The position numbers were made by a program, and so were the translations under genes. A stretch of DNA of 64,000 nt from Megaustenia siamemsis (taxonomy: Eukaryota; Mollusca; Gastropoda; Stylommatophora; Ariophantidae). This document shows positions 35,520 through 47,083 of the stretch, piece after piece. A model generated the notes under the pieces. It was not told the DNA's origin. It saw only the letters and a list, made by a program, of their open reading frames with translations, and made no database searches. Position 1 is the first letter of the stretch; every line of letters begins with the position of its first letter. The stretch spans positions 49,331,986-49,395,985 of the forward strand of contig JAVIAB010000051.1 of NCBI GenBank assembly GCA_032433765.1. Direction: 5' to 3'.

Positions 35520-36300
35520 TCACAGTTCAATATAGTCCCCCTCTAGTTCAATGCACTTATGCCTACACTTGATAAATGCTTAGAAACCATGGGAAAAGAA
35601 TTATTTTGAACGGGTGCATAGCCAATAATGCACCACTGATTGAACTTCATCATCATCCTAGAACTTTGCTCTGCTGAGTACATCTTTCAGTGCAATGAAG
35701 ATGTGGACATCTGACAGCTTGAGGTCGGGTGAGTAAGGAGTGTGTGGGATGCATTCATACCACAGCTTCTCAATTGTTGACACTTGCAATAGCAGTATAT
35801 GGCTTCACATTGTTGTTGAGGATACACATTTTTGCCATCAATAGTCCATTCTATGGTTGGCCTCTTGTGATCATAGGAGAAACACAACATGACTTTACAG
35901 CAGATCGCTGCACCCAAAACTTCTTTGGGATGAGTGCCGTCACTCCGTGGCTCCACTCCGTGCCTTGTTACTTTTGCTGGTAGAAGTGTCTCAAGCTCTC
36001 ATCAATAGTGCTGCATCATCTGTCTCATACCAAAGCAACAGCTCTTGCTCACGCTCTTAGGAGTTTCAGCTCATCGGGAGTGAATTGATGGGCTGGCCCA
36101 ATACTAATGTCTTATAATGATGCCACCTTTTTGACTGTTGCATGGCAGATTTTTCTAATCATATTCTCCACTGTTGCAGTATTTGTCTTCTGTGGCTGCC
36201 ATGAATGCTGGACTCTGACGAGGAGAATCCTCCAATTTAGTGATACCATTCTCAGTCTATCTGTATACTAGTGTTTGACTCATGCATGTGTCATAGTATT
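35520..36300 (-). pseudogene. mariner-type transposase relic
   Basis: Read on the minus strand across several frameshifts, this has the mariner order. There is a helix-turn-helix trace (TVENMIRKICHATVKKVASL, about 36150-36180). Then comes EWSHGVTALIPKKFWVQRSA (about 35895-35955), matching the W-x-H-x-x-x-x-x-PKKF-x-x-QxSA block, followed by KVMLCFSYDH. The PYSPDLKLSDVHIF motif (35699-35740) carries the last acidic residue of the DDD triad. The C-terminus ends HKCIELEGDYIEL then stop at 35520-35522, the typical C-terminal box. Multiple stops show it is dead. Terminal inverted repeats were not located; a poly-T tract adjoins the 3' side. Confidence 0.82.
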
Positions 36301-36576
36301 GAATTCTCATCTGACTGATATCTGTAGGTTTCCTGCTGTTGTTGAAAAACAAATCTCAGAAAATGTCATTGCTCTTGCCTGGTGCATTGTTGCAAGGGCA
36401 CTGCCATATTGCTGAACTGTTTGCAAAAATTGTATGTGTGATGAGGGCGTGCCAAGACCATCTGTTGGTAATTCAAGGTCACCACCTCTGCATACCAGAT
36501 GCAATGATATTGGTTGTACATGCAGTTTTTAATGCAACTTCATTGGAGGGAGGAGGGGTGGGGGTGAAATAAAAAT
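36301..36576. other. Unassigned
   Basis: No recognised feature. It could belong to the outer part of the mariner element, but no inverted repeat could be matched. Confidence 0.3.
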
Positions 36577-36722
36577 CCTGAGTCTCACACGTCGTGGCGA
36601 CTGCTTGACCAAGCGGCCTTTATCCCTCTGGTTCTATCGTTGCCCTCCCCCCCCCCCCCCCCGACATACACCAGCATTGGTACTATGTGTCGTAAAGATA
36701 GTTTTTTTTTTTTTTTTTTTTA
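36577..36722. repeat. Dispersed repeat of about 135 bp, copy 2
   Basis: Same orientation and boundaries as 21771-21910, beginning ctgagtctcacacgtcgtgg. It contains an expanded C-run (36646-36662) and ends in a long T-run (36701-36721). Confidence 0.6.
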
Positions 36723-36948
36723 GTTTTCCCATGTTAGTGTACAGGCCATGCTGTTTAATTGTTGTGTATTTTGTAATTGGGTTTTTATTTAAGTTTTTGT
36801 ATCAAATAGCGTTAAGCAATCTAAAAATGAAAAATCATAATGAAATGTGATAAATGTTATCATAGTTAATAGATTGTGTGTGAACAGACTGCAACATAAA
36901 TTACATAGGGACGTTATATGTGTGTGTATGTATGTGTATATATATGTT

Positions 36949-36986
36949 GTTCTTTCGACCCGAAGACGGCACTTAGGGCAGAAATT
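36949..36986 (-). mobile_element. SINE-C or L-GATA 3' terminus only
   Basis: About 38 bp equal to the complement of TTCTGCCCTAAGTGCCG plus the tctt loop and the following stem. It sits directly beside a (TG/TA)n tract at 36918-36948. Only the terminal hairpin region survives. Confidence 0.55.
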
Positions 36987-37394
36987 CTAGTCTCTTGTGA
37001 CCAACGGCCTTTCAAATGTCACACCTTGCACAGGTGTGTATGTATATATACATACAGACAACAGACTGCCAAAACCAGAATTCTCTCCTGTACTCTTTGA
37101 CAGCGCCCTGCAGCTAGAGAGACGTGCACTTAAGCGAACTGTCAAGTCATTTCTACCTAAAGATCTTCAACGTGCTGAGGTTCACGACTTCCCTCTTGTG
37201 GTAGTGTTACAGTGACTAGGAGCACGTGATTGATTTCCGGATCGAGCTGTCTATTGTTTTCTGTTTTCTATGGCAGTTTGTAGATTTTTGTTTAAACTAA
37301 TGCTGAAGAAACATTTGTGTCCCCGTGTAATTTATGGTTTGAGTGTCGCCTGTAATTTACTATAATCGTCTTCTGTGAATACAAACACAGTATA

Positions 37395-37398
<4 letters not shown>
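36987..37398. other. Unassigned
   Basis: No recognised gene or repeat. The short ORFs overlap on the plus strand and show no motif. Confidence 0.35.

Positions 37399-37470
<72 letters not shown>
37399..37470. repeat. (AT)n microsatellite
   Basis: Uninterrupted TA tract abutting the truncated 5' end of the L-TGA LINE at 37471. Confidence 0.95.
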
Positions 37471-37473
<3 letters not shown>

Positions 37474-38100
37474 AACTGTGAAAATCGAGGGATGAAGAGA
37501 TAGAGAGAAGCAAAGAGAAAAGATACCAGACAGCTTAAGAGAATGGCTTGGCAGAAGGTCAATAAATTAAATTATAATTAACTGTCGTCGAGATCGAAAG
37601 TTACTGAGTTATTTGCGGGTCATCATCATTGCACTCCGAACATGTCCATTGGTGCTCAGATCCTCTCCTCAGCAATTCCCTCAGTGTCCAGCGACTGACG
37701 ACTCCAGTTCTATGTTGGTTGATAAGTCTTCTTACACGGCCACCAAGTTTCTCATTTCTGGCTGTGCCCATCTTAACTCCCATTTCCATCATCCGAAGAA
37801 GTGACGTGGATCTGTGTTTGTCGAAGTCATGTGCTCTTCCCACTTCTCGGAGGGCATTGATGATGTCCGCCCGATCCATTGGTTGCCCGTCCTCAACGAC
37901 AGCGCAGCTAGCCAACCTGTCCGCTCTTTCATTTCCCCGTACTCCCGCATGTCCAGGGACATAGACAAAGGTGACCTTAGGTATGTTGGATTTCTGCAAG
38001 GACTCTACCCATTGCATGCGTACTGAGCCCGTCTCCACTTCGAAAGTTATGGAGAGACATAATCACCTACGCCAGCAGGCATGATACTTGATGATGATGA
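37471..38100 (+). mobile_element. L-TGA LINE 3' end, interrupted by an L-H insertion
   Basis: The sequence aaaatcgagggatgaagaga onward matches 39160-39342. It carries the coding tail for the RRDR-GKQREK and LREWLG blocks, and is split at 37594-37602. It resumes at 38040 with atggagagacataatcacct and ends in a TGATGATGATGA tail at 38088-38100. Confidence 0.9.
37603..38039 (-). mobile_element. RNase H LINE 3' fragment (L-H) with 9-bp TSD
   Basis: The minus frame 37601-38038 is open over its whole length and gives WVESLQKSNIPKVTFVYVPG then HAGVRGNERADRLA, the C-terminal RNase H signature with the conserved His and Asp. A basic region and a final C-x2-C (WTCSEC) follow. Flanked by tcgaaagtt at 37594-37602 and 38040-38048. 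It is 5'-truncated inside RNase H and has no poly-A; the 3' end reads gcaaataactcagtaa. The same 3' end occurs at window positions 1-36. Confidence 0.92.
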
Positions 38101-38919
38101 TTTATATACATATATATGTGTGTGTATAGTCCTAGCTAGTTACGTTAATTATTTAAGCGAAACGAGTGTATGTCCCATTGGTCTATGTTGAACTGAAGTG
38201 CAAGCATTAGTCTAAGGGAATGGGCGGACGTGACTTTTGAACAACTACCCCCTTAAACACACACACACACAATCTTCTTGCAGCCAATAACATCAAGTAA
38301 AGTAAAGTAGCACAACACAAATATGACCGATTCATTATTTCCTATTTCCCTCGATAAATGAAGGCCAAATTATACAGCCTATTTTCATTTTCCACTCCTC
38401 TCTCTTTTATTTAGATTTAACGAACCGACGTAAACAACGAAAATGGTTCATAAGTTAGGCATATAATAAAAGCTTTTGTTTGTTTGAGATAATCTTGTTA
38501 TTGTCATACCATTTCCAAGAATGTCGTGAAGTGTTGTAGGAAGGTGCAGTCTTCTACCCTGGATCCCGCGTTTCATTCACCTGGGCCGCCTTATCTCGTT
38601 GCAAGTTTTCTGTGTTGTTCAAGTGACTTTGGGAACAATTTGCCGCGGGTCATTTAGCGAGCGACTGTGCCTAGCTATGGCTAATTAGGCCACATTCCTA
38701 AGAGATGACAGAACTACTATATTTTCATTCATTTCATTAAAAGAAAAATAAAGTAAACGGTGTAGCGGGAGCCTAACATTTTACATTTCGCCTAATTTCT
38801 CTTTCTGTATGACATGCATGTTTTTAGTTGTTGTTTTTTTTTTAAATTCATCACGCATCTCATCTCAGATGTTGTAATACTTGTCTTCTTAGCAACATAA
38901 ATACATCAGAACTCTCGAC
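38101..38919. other. Unassigned
   Basis: About 800 bp without a recognisable gene. A (TA/TG) tract lies at 38103-38127 and a (CA)n tract at about 38258-38270. Confidence 0.4.
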
Positions 38920-39342
38920 ATTTGGAAATCGAAAAGAGTAGTTCTGAGGACAACAGACAAGAAAATCACTGGAGTCTGTAGAAATGTGGTTTTACAGAAG
39001 AATGTTGAGAGTACCATGGACAGCTAAGAAGAGTAATGAATAAGTTCTGAAAGAGGTCAAAGCAAAAAGGGAACTAATTTCCAATATTAGGAAGAAACAA
39101 TCATCATTTTTGGGCCATGTAATTAGAAGAGAACAACTGGAATATATTGTAACAACTGGAAAAATTGAGGGACGAAGAGATAGAGGAAAGCAAAGAGAAA
39201 AAATAACAGACTGCTTAAGAGATTAAGAGAATGGCTTGCCAGAAGGTCAACACCAGAAATGATAAATAGCTGCCGCGATCGAAAATTGTGGAGAGACATG
39301 ATCACCTACGCCAGTAGGCACGGTACTTGATGATGATGATGA
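38920..39342 (+). mobile_element. L-TGA LINE 3' fragment
   Basis: Frame-broken translation: MWFYRRMLRVPWTAKKSN, then FLGHVIRREQLEYIVTTGKI, RRDRGKQREK, and EWLARRSTPEMINSCRDRKL, ending at W-R-D-M-I-TYASRHGT with a stop in the (TGA)n tail (39328-39342). There is a short duplication of the aagagatt segment at about 39217-39228. Confidence 0.88.
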
Positions 39343-40364
39343 ATTCTGAGATGGCCGTTGCCGGGGTAAAATATAGTAAAGAATATTCTGTAAGGGAGAG
39401 AAGTAAGGTCATCACTATCCTAGACAGGGGTGAGTGGGTGGGTCATTTCTTTCCCGCTTTTAGACCTTTGAATCAAACTCATTGAATCAGGTACCCATTT
39501 TTTTAAAAAGCTGAGTGCACCATTACTTTAATTAACTCTGACCGCACAAAGGGAAGCCCAGGAAAACATCAGCCTTGACGTTTTCAGCTTTGTGAGCACG
39601 GACGGCTGTAGGTCAGCTCTACAACTTTTTTAGTCGAACACGTGACGCGAGTGGAAGTTTTCCTTTCTGCGGTCCGGCCTTTACAAAATAACTATGGGTG
39701 ATCATTAATCAAGAATTGAACCCCCGATTCACTTATCACCAAGTAATTGTTCTACAACTGTGCCATTGATGTTCCAGTTGTCTCGTTAACCATCACATTT
39801 TAACGTCTTTTAAAATGGTGAAGTCATTTCTGACATTATAAACATTTACATATCCAACCAGTTTCAACTTCACTTGAAGTTGAACAACTTGAACTTGAAG
39901 TTTCAACTTCACTTGAAGTTGAACAACTGTAAGCTGCTTTCTTCAACCGGTAATCAGTCTTTGTAGCAGTGACCTTTAGTATTTCGTCAGTCAATGATTT
40001 AGTCCATAACAAATAACGTTTGAGATTATGGAAAACAAATACTTATCTGGTGCCACAAGCGCCTACTCGATATGTCAATTGATTGATTAGACCTTATGTC
40101 AAGGCCGCAGAACCTTAGACCCATTAGGAAATTTTAGCTTTCAAACTGGCGGAGGAATTTCACGCTGGAATGGAAAACAGTAATATCAAGATTAGACAAA
40201 CTCAAATATGTAAATACGTGTGAGAAAAAAGTACTTCAATGACCTATTTTAGATGTTTACAATTCCTTCATATATTTTACCACATAAAATATTGTATCGG
40301 TAAGTAGGATCTATATTAATTTTCGTTTCCAGTCTTTCTAAACTATTTTAAATTCACCTTTCAA
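39343..40364. other. Unassigned; local direct repeat
   Basis: At 39865-39930 a near-perfect duplication of caacttcacttgaagttgaacaact occurs, each copy being itself partly palindromic (cttgaagttcaag-like). A tRNA-like complement (ttgaacccccgattcac, 39713-39729) is a weak SINE-head candidate. Otherwise nothing recognised. Confidence 0.4.
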
Positions 40365-40500
40365 CTTGCCGTAGGGCATATGTCTTCAACAAACACTATC
40401 CAATCCATACTGTTTGATGCACTTCTTTTAAGATCACTCCATATCTTCTTCATCTCTGCTTCCACCTGTCTTCTTCAGTATAATTTAGCTCCTCCCCTTC
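40365..40500 (-). mobile_element. L-D LINE 3' fragment
   Basis: Aligns with 43780-43880 (catatgtcttcaacaaacac versus cataggtcttcaagaaacac, and so on), that is, the end of the L-D 3' region. No coding capacity is retained. Confidence 0.65.
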
Positions 40501-40689
40501 CTGGTAGACAAAAAGTTAGTCGTCGACCAAGACTATATGCGACTTTCTCTGGGTTGCGTTTCTCCTAGACAAGAGTGCCCTTATCCACACTTAATGGCGG
40601 AATGACACCCCCCCCCCACCTTTTTAAAATTTTGTTAAGTTTTGTGGCTTATATTTTTTTAGTGTATGAGGAAGCCAGGCCAAATTTCC

Positions 40690-40760
40690 AACCTTCTTAA
40701 TCGCCTCTTACGACAAGCCAGTTAGGCTACAGCGCCAATATTCTTTTACTTCCATGTGAT
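40690..40760 (-). mobile_element. Old SINE-C-like core
   Basis: The complement contains GTCGTAAGAGGCGATTAAGA with flanking sequence alignable to the 5' half of SINE-C at 22340-22420. The 3' hairpin and GATA tail are absent. It is either an ancient copy or a different SINE with the same core. Confidence 0.5.
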
Positions 40761-40794
40761 CCCCAGCAGCTATCGGCTGTACATTAGAACGGAT

Positions 40795-40990
40795 TACATA
40801 TTTTTGACGACGGCTTCCGGGTTCACCCGGATTCTTAAATTGGTACCGGATTTTTTTCTAGGAAAGTAAAGCGGGGGGTAATACTGACCACATTACCCCA
40901 AAAATCATGTGTCGAAAGGTTTATAAAAAGTATGGTCACTAACACCATATTCCCTATACGCCACTTGGCGTGACGGGGCTTTTTACTTTT
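40795..40990 (+). mobile_element. SINE-A, 5'-truncated
   Basis: Body and 3' half closely match the complement of 23383-23600: cttccgggttcaccc, then gaccacattaccccaaaaat, then gccacttggcgtgacggggc, and a T-rich tail at 40979-41005. The tRNA head is missing. Confidence 0.85.
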
Positions 40991-41005
40991 TTTTTTTTTT
41001 TTTTA

Positions 41006-41559
41006 ATACTACATCTTATTTTTCTTTCGTAAGATCACTTAACAAAATATATAGAAATAAATACATTCACCTTAATTTATCAATTAATATTATAATATAT
41101 AATATTATAAGTGTTAGTCGAGTAATTATATCCAACGTTTAGTCTCTCGGCATGAGTCTTGAATGAGAGAATGATTTATAATTACTGTAACGTTTTGTAT
41201 AAGGGGTGTAACTCTTCGATTCAAATGTTATCTGGTGGCAGGAAATGATACTCTCGCGAAAGTTAAATGTCTGGGTGTATAAAAACACAGATTCAAAAGA
41301 TCTTCCAGAGAGAGTCATCACGCGTTATGTGGTAATATATGTCCAAGCCTCTCACATAAACATTTTTTTAAAACAATTTTTTGTGAAATAATTTTATGTA
41401 CACGTTAATACGTTTTCTTCGGCCCGCGGCCGCTGTTACAAACACTCATTATCATCACCATTATCATCTTTCACTTTGCTAAACTGATGACAAGTTCAGA
41501 GAGGACATTAGTGAGCAGAAGGCTTTTGGCATCCCCATATACCTTGTTCAGGTAGTTCA
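41006..41559. other. Unassigned
   Basis: AT-rich. Short imperfect palindromic TA-rich sequence at about 41080-41110. Nothing else recognised. Confidence 0.35.
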
Positions 41560-41960
41560 ATTGCGATGATCACAAGAGTCTTCTATGTTCATCATATATT
41601 GAGCATGATTGTAATTGATGTTCGGAAATTATTTTGCCTTTGTGACAATCGCTTTCATCAGTGGTTCCTGTCATTAGACTGTTGAAAAGATGGTCAAAAG
41701 GTTGAAGTTTACAAATAGTTACTTGTTTCTTTGTTGCTGAGCTGACATTAGATATCATTTTTCTGACAACTCTGGTGTGCTGTATTCCATCTGTTAATAT
41801 ATTTTTTCCTCTGGCAAACCTCTTTGACTCTTCATAGGTTATAGCTTTTTTTTTATCTGCCCGATATAGTTAAACACCTTTTGCCAAGTTGTTTGCCTCC
41901 TCAATTCCAGGAATATTGCAGGGAGATGGAATCCACTTAGCATCTCTGGCAACGTTTGTA
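41560..41960 (-). mobile_element. RNase H LINE relic (L-H group)
   Basis: The minus frame reads AKWIPSPCNIPGIEEANNLA (about 41870-41935), recognisable as WIPSHCNIPGNExADxLAK with key changes: His to Pro and the conserved Asp replaced by Asn. Downstream, an open frame (41570-41758) continues without a known motif. A dead copy. Confidence 0.6.
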
Positions 41961-41964
41961 CTGT

Positions 41965-43735
41965 AACTTGTTCATCATCATTGAGTGCTGTCTCCGCATC
42001 AAAGGTTGGTTACCATGGAGCACCATTCCACTTTGTCTCTTGCTTTGATAGTGCAGGTTGTCATAGGCTCCTTTTTTCATCTTTTGATGTTACACATCCA
42101 TGTTAGTTTTGGTCTGCGTCTCCTTTTTCCTTGTATTATCCCTTCCAAGATTACTTTTGGTAGGCTGCTGTGTCTTTTGACATGCCCAAAAAATCCCATT
42201 TGTCTTGTTTGAATTGTGTTTAGTAGTTCTCGTTTCATTATTAGTTTTAAGACTTCATCATTTGTTTTCATTTCTTTCCATCTAATTCTTCTTATTCTTC
42301 TATAAATCCACTTTTCAAAGGTTTCAATTATCTTTCTGTTTTCTTATATAATGTCCATGTTTCAGCACCATACATGAATTTTGAGAAGCTATAACATTTT
42401 GCTATTCTTAGTTTTTAGCCCTGGTGTTATTTGTTTTGATGTTAGTATATTTTCATGGCATTAAAATTACTTTTTGCCATTCATATTCTTTTGTTTATTT
42501 CAGTTTTACATTTTTCTTCACTGTTTATAGTATGTCCAAGGTAGTTGTAGCTTTGAACTGTCTCCTGGTCTTTTCCTTCAACTTTGATATCCACTTATAT
42601 TTTTTAAGTATTATCTTTGTTTATGATCATAGCTATAGTCTTTTTGATCATCATCATGTGCCATACCGGTTGGCATAGGCGATCGTGTCCTTCCACAATC
42701 TTGTATCCACCGTGCATAGTATCAATTCTGTTCACTGTTTACCATGCCATGGCACCAGGCTATCTTGTATTTTCTCTCTTTGTCGTCCGCGATCTCTTTT
42801 TCCCTGTATTTTTCCAGTTGTAACCAAGTATTCCAATTTTCCTCTTCTCATGATGTGCCCGAAAAAGTGTTGATTGTTTCTTGCTTATATTTTTTAGGAG
42901 TTCCCTTTTTGTATTGGCCTCTTTGAGAATTTCCTCATTGGTCTTTTTAGCTGTTCAGGGAGCTTTCAACATCCTTCTGAGAAATCCCATCTCTGTGACC
43001 TCTAATCGTCTTTTCATTTGTTTGTCCATGATCCGCTTTCAAAGGTCAGAATTGGTTCTATATAGCACCAATGAACTCTCTTTCTCACTTCTATTGACAT
43101 GGATTTGTTACTTAAGGCGTTTTTCATTTTATGAAATGCTATTTTGGCCTGAGCTATTCTGCTTTTTATTTCTGCAATTTCGATCTGATATTATTTTGTC
43201 CAAGTATTTGACGCGTTGCACCTGTTTCAGTTTTGTCTTGTTTATTTTTATGCTGCATGATGGTGATGATTGTTTCTTCGATATGACCATTACTTCTGTT
43301 TTCTTGCTATTCAGACTGAGACCTTTCTTGTTGCTTTCTAATACTATTATGTCTATTATTTCTTATAGTTCATTCTCTGTCTCTGCTATTAAGACTGTGT
43401 CATCCGCATATCGCAAATTGTTTATGTTGTGACCGTTGACGTAAATTCCTTTATGTCTACTATTGATCTCATATTTTCGCTTTAAAGTGGAATGTCTTTT
43501 TGATATTCATATCTAATCCATATTTTTTATTGTCATGTTTATTTCATTAAATAATTGTTATAGATCTTTTAGATTTTATGCTAGTAATACAGTATGATCA
43601 ACATATCATAGGTTATTGATTATCTTTCCATTAATATTTAGGCCCGCATCTCTTTGATATTTTTGAAGATTTAATCAGTGTTTAGATTGAACAAGCTTGG
43701 TGATAGGATGCATCCATGTCTAATTCTTTTTATAT
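41965..43735 (-). mobile_element. L-A LINE, interrupted by L-TGA
   Basis: Second L-A copy. The 3' end and RT tail (FFGHVKRHSSLPKVILEG, 42077-42271) and the YLGHTI-like region run up to 42638. L-TGA then interrupts it. The element resumes at 43494-43735 with RT palm sequence: RHGCILSPSLFNL (about 43690-43730), a decayed DD motif (a DMLIILYY-like frame near 43590), and MNIKKT. The continuity of the reading across the insertion supports one original element. Confidence 0.82.
42650..43493 (-). mobile_element. L-TGA LINE inside L-A, with 11-bp TSD
   Basis: The tail complement atcatcatcatg is at 42647-42658. The C-terminal coding tail lies at 42680-42900 and the thumb region at 42950-43200. The RT catalytic block NLRYADDTVLIAETENEL lies at about 43372-43425, with the YADD motif intact, and upstream sequence continues to 43493. 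The frame carries several stops. The direct repeat gtctttttgat at 42639-42649 and 43494-43504 marks insertion into L-A. This is the only L-TGA copy that keeps the RT catalytic motif. Confidence 0.9.
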
Positions 43736-43744
43736 CATTAGGTG

Positions 43745-44225
43745 AGATATATCTTCTTCTACTTTTCAGCTCCCTGTGGAGCATAGGTCTTCAAGAAACA
43801 CTTTCCAAGCCGTTCTGTTTCTCTGCCATTCCTTTAAGATAATTGCATGTCTTCCATATTATCTTCATCTCTGCTTCTTCTGTCTTCTCCAAGAATTCCT
43901 TTGTCTTTGTCATTTTCCCCGAAGATTCCAAAAAGAGCCTGTTGTGTAATACTCTCGGTTGACTTCCGCAGTGTGTGTCCTACCCAGCGCCATCGTCTTC
44001 GCTGTAGCTCTTTATCCACTGGTATTTGATTGTTACATTTCCATAATTCTATGTTAGTGATATTGTCCTGCCATTTCCATCCTTTTATTCTGCGTAAGCA
44101 TCCATTAATGAAAGTCTGTATCTTCATGATTGTCATTTTGATTGTTCTCCATGTTTCACATCCATATAATAAGACTGACTTAACATAGGTGAAGTATATG
44201 GTTGTTCTTAAATAATTCAAATCTT
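43745..44225 (-). mobile_element. L-D LINE RT C-terminal fragment
   Basis: The open frame 43834-44220 encodes VKSVLLYGCETWRTIKMTI, then IQTFINGCLRRIKGWKW, and RRRWRWVGHTLRKSTESITQ, the thumb/connector region typical of endonuclease-RT LINEs. The GKRKRGRP-type tail is decayed (GENDKDKGILGEDRR). The 3' UTR runs to about 43745 and matches 40365-40500. No RT palm is present. Confidence 0.85.
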
Positions 44226-45187
44226 TATTATGATTACTAATTGATGTAACTGATGAAAGAACGCACGTGAAGAATGCAGCTTTTTCTTAGTTGCCTATCT
44301 CCTTCAAGAGAATTTAGCTGCACTTTTCTTATCTCAGGACTCTCCTGTCAAGTTGTAACTGATGAATTAATAAGGTAGTTGAATATAAGCACGCCAGTAG
44401 ACAATATCAACCAAATATTCACAAGACAAGGTGAAGGACAGCCAAATCATGGTAGTCTAAAGACATTTTTTTCTTTGTCAGTGATGAAATAAAAACTCAT
44501 ACCAGAACACCTAGTCACGACTCTACTCGTCATGCGACCTTTCTTCTATAGCCCCTAACAAAACCCTCTGCACACCTCAACCGTTAGATAAAGCTTTAAC
44601 GATAGGACAGGTCAAGAGCAGTGCGGATGAAAGCAGAAGAAGCGTAATAATATTTAACGATAAATATATTTTGTAATTAAAATATGGGAGACTGTTGATC
44701 TTTATTAGATTATTAAACTTAACTCAGCTAGAGAAAAATAAACGTATAAAGCGAAGAAGTATAACATAATCATCAGTACTTGATGACCATGCGTTTTTCT
44801 CCTAATCTGAAATACAATATGAAAAAAAAAACGGAATCCTTTTGAAGTGTGTACCGGATATAGATGGCGTGCTCTAAATAGCACTTACTCCTGCCCGGTG
44901 ACTCAGTGTGTCGGTCAAGTTCTACGTTTGTGTATGCACGTTCCTGGTTTACGAGCTTGTATACGCTCTGGCTGTCAGTTTTGTTTTGCCAGTATCGAGC
45001 TGAGTGTCAGGCTTAGAAATGTATGGGTTGAGTAGGCAGCGAGTTACTGGAACCATCAACATGCATGTTCTAAGACACATCTGTTGACACGAACTTGAGT
45101 CTACCTTGGTGCAGTAAGGTCATTCTGTGAACTAATGAACTATCGCTGAAGTTTGGCGTACAAGTGGAAATACATGATGATTGGTTC
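44226..45187. other. Unassigned
   Basis: No recognised gene or repeat. The 62-codon ORF at 44847-45035 has no motif. Confidence 0.35.
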
Positions 45188-46035
45188 TCACCATAAAATA
45201 CATATCACACAGGAAGAGCGACTCTCACCATTAAACAAATATGTTACACAGGATGAGTGACTCTCACCATTAAACAAATATGTCACACAGGATGAGTGAC
45301 TCTCACCATTAAACAAATATGTTACACAGGATGAGTGACTCTCACCATTGAACAAATATGTTACACAAGACGAGTGACTCTCACCATTAAACAAATATGT
45401 CACACAGGATGAGTGACTCTCACCATTAAACAAATATGTTACACAGGATGAGTGACTCTCACCATTAAACAAATATGTTACACAGGATGAGTGACTCTCA
45501 CCATTAAACAAATATGTTACACAAGATGAGTGACTCACCATTAAACAAATATATCACACCCGATGAGTGACTCTCACCATTAAACAAATATATCACACCC
45601 GATGAGTGACTCTCACCATTAAACAAATATGTTACACAAGATGAGTGACTCTCACCATTAAACAAATATGTCACACCGGCTGAGTGACTCTCACCATTAA
45701 ACAAATAAATATGTCACACAGGATGAGTGACTCTCACCATTAAACAAATATGTTACACAAGATGAGTGACTCTCACTATTAAACAAATATGTCACACAGG
45801 ATGAGTGACTCTCACTATTAAACAAATATATCATACAAGATGAGTGACTGTCACCATTAAACAAATATGTCACACAGGATGAGTGACTCTCACTATTAAA
45901 CAAATATATCATACAAGATGAGTGACTGTCACCACTAAACAAATATGTCACACAGGATGAGTGACTCTCACCATTAAACAAATATATCACACAGGATGAG
46001 TGACTCTCTCCATCAAACAAATATTTCACATTGAA
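45188..46035. repeat. 39-bp minisatellite, about 22 copies
   Basis: Tandem units built on ccattaaacaaatatgtcac plus aggatgagtgactctca, period 39. Unit variants (gttacaca, atcacaccc, atcatacaag) are interspersed, showing array turnover. One interval has an extra aaat at about 45705. The period is a multiple of three, giving long minus frames that are not genes. Confidence 0.97.
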
Positions 46036-47083
46036 TCAGTGTGACCAACCATTATGTCACACTGGACTGTTTTCCCCAGTAGCGCACAAAGGCATGCTTG
46101 CATCAATTATTTTCTTGGCTAGGGGAAAAAAAGCATTGCTCCAGCGTACTTTTTCTAGTCCAGTATTTGCTACTCGAATCAGTTCATCTCTATTTATTCA
46201 TTTCGTATAACGCGCGCATTCCCACATATACAGATACCTTTCCTGCAAGTTTCCTAGTTCCTGTAAATTTGTCCAACTGGTCCTAGTGACATCAAATATG
46301 ATGGTCTAAACCAAGTTATCTGGTTATGGAAGGTCCCGGTGAACGAATTAAAATCCATAATTGCTCAACCGCCCGTGCCAGCGTAATCATCCGAATTAAT
46401 ATCTCATCTCCCAAACAAAGGTAACTGTAGTCCCCATCGTAGCAGTCTCAGCACACGCCAAAAGACATAAGGCGAAACTGCGCAGAAAGTGAACACAGCC
46501 AACTGTTCCCTGTCATACGATATCATCATTCATTGTAAACAATTGGAATATCGAAACATGATCAAAACGGATGAGACGCACAGCTCACGGTGTGCACAGA
46601 GCACTTAACTCAGTAGTTCCTGCAACAAGCCGGACTTGGAATACGTGGAAACTGCAACAAGGAACATTTTTCAGACATAGCCTTCGATGGTTCCTGCCGT
46701 ATATCCGCCATATACCCCTAAGCCAAGTATGAGCGGGATCTGGCCAGAGAATTTAGCGCAAGCATTCAGAGCGGTTAGAGAGAAGAGGAACTGCGTCACA
46801 AATACCTTATTCCAGTGCCGAGCCCTAGCAAAGACCACTCACAGGTAAATGCCTACAGAACTATCGCAAAAAAAAAAAAAAAATAGTAAAACTGGCAAGT
46901 GTATATTCTCTTCTATACGTGGAATAAGTTTCATTGTAGTCGAGTCATACCCATACCCGGTCCACCGCCTATCCCAGCATTTCTCGAAGCGTATGCAAAC
47001 TAATTGTTCCTGTAAGGTGTTATTTGTAGATATACGTGCTTTTACCACTAAGCACTCCGGATCGACCAGACCCTTTTTCCACC
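46036..47083. other. Unassigned
   Basis: About 1 kb of more balanced base composition than its surroundings. It contains an A-run at 46867-46883. No coding or repeat assignment could be made. Confidence 0.35.

Noticed and set aside
45188..46029. Repetitive 13-residue frames
   Set aside because: By-product of the 39-bp minisatellite, with no start context or flanking exons.
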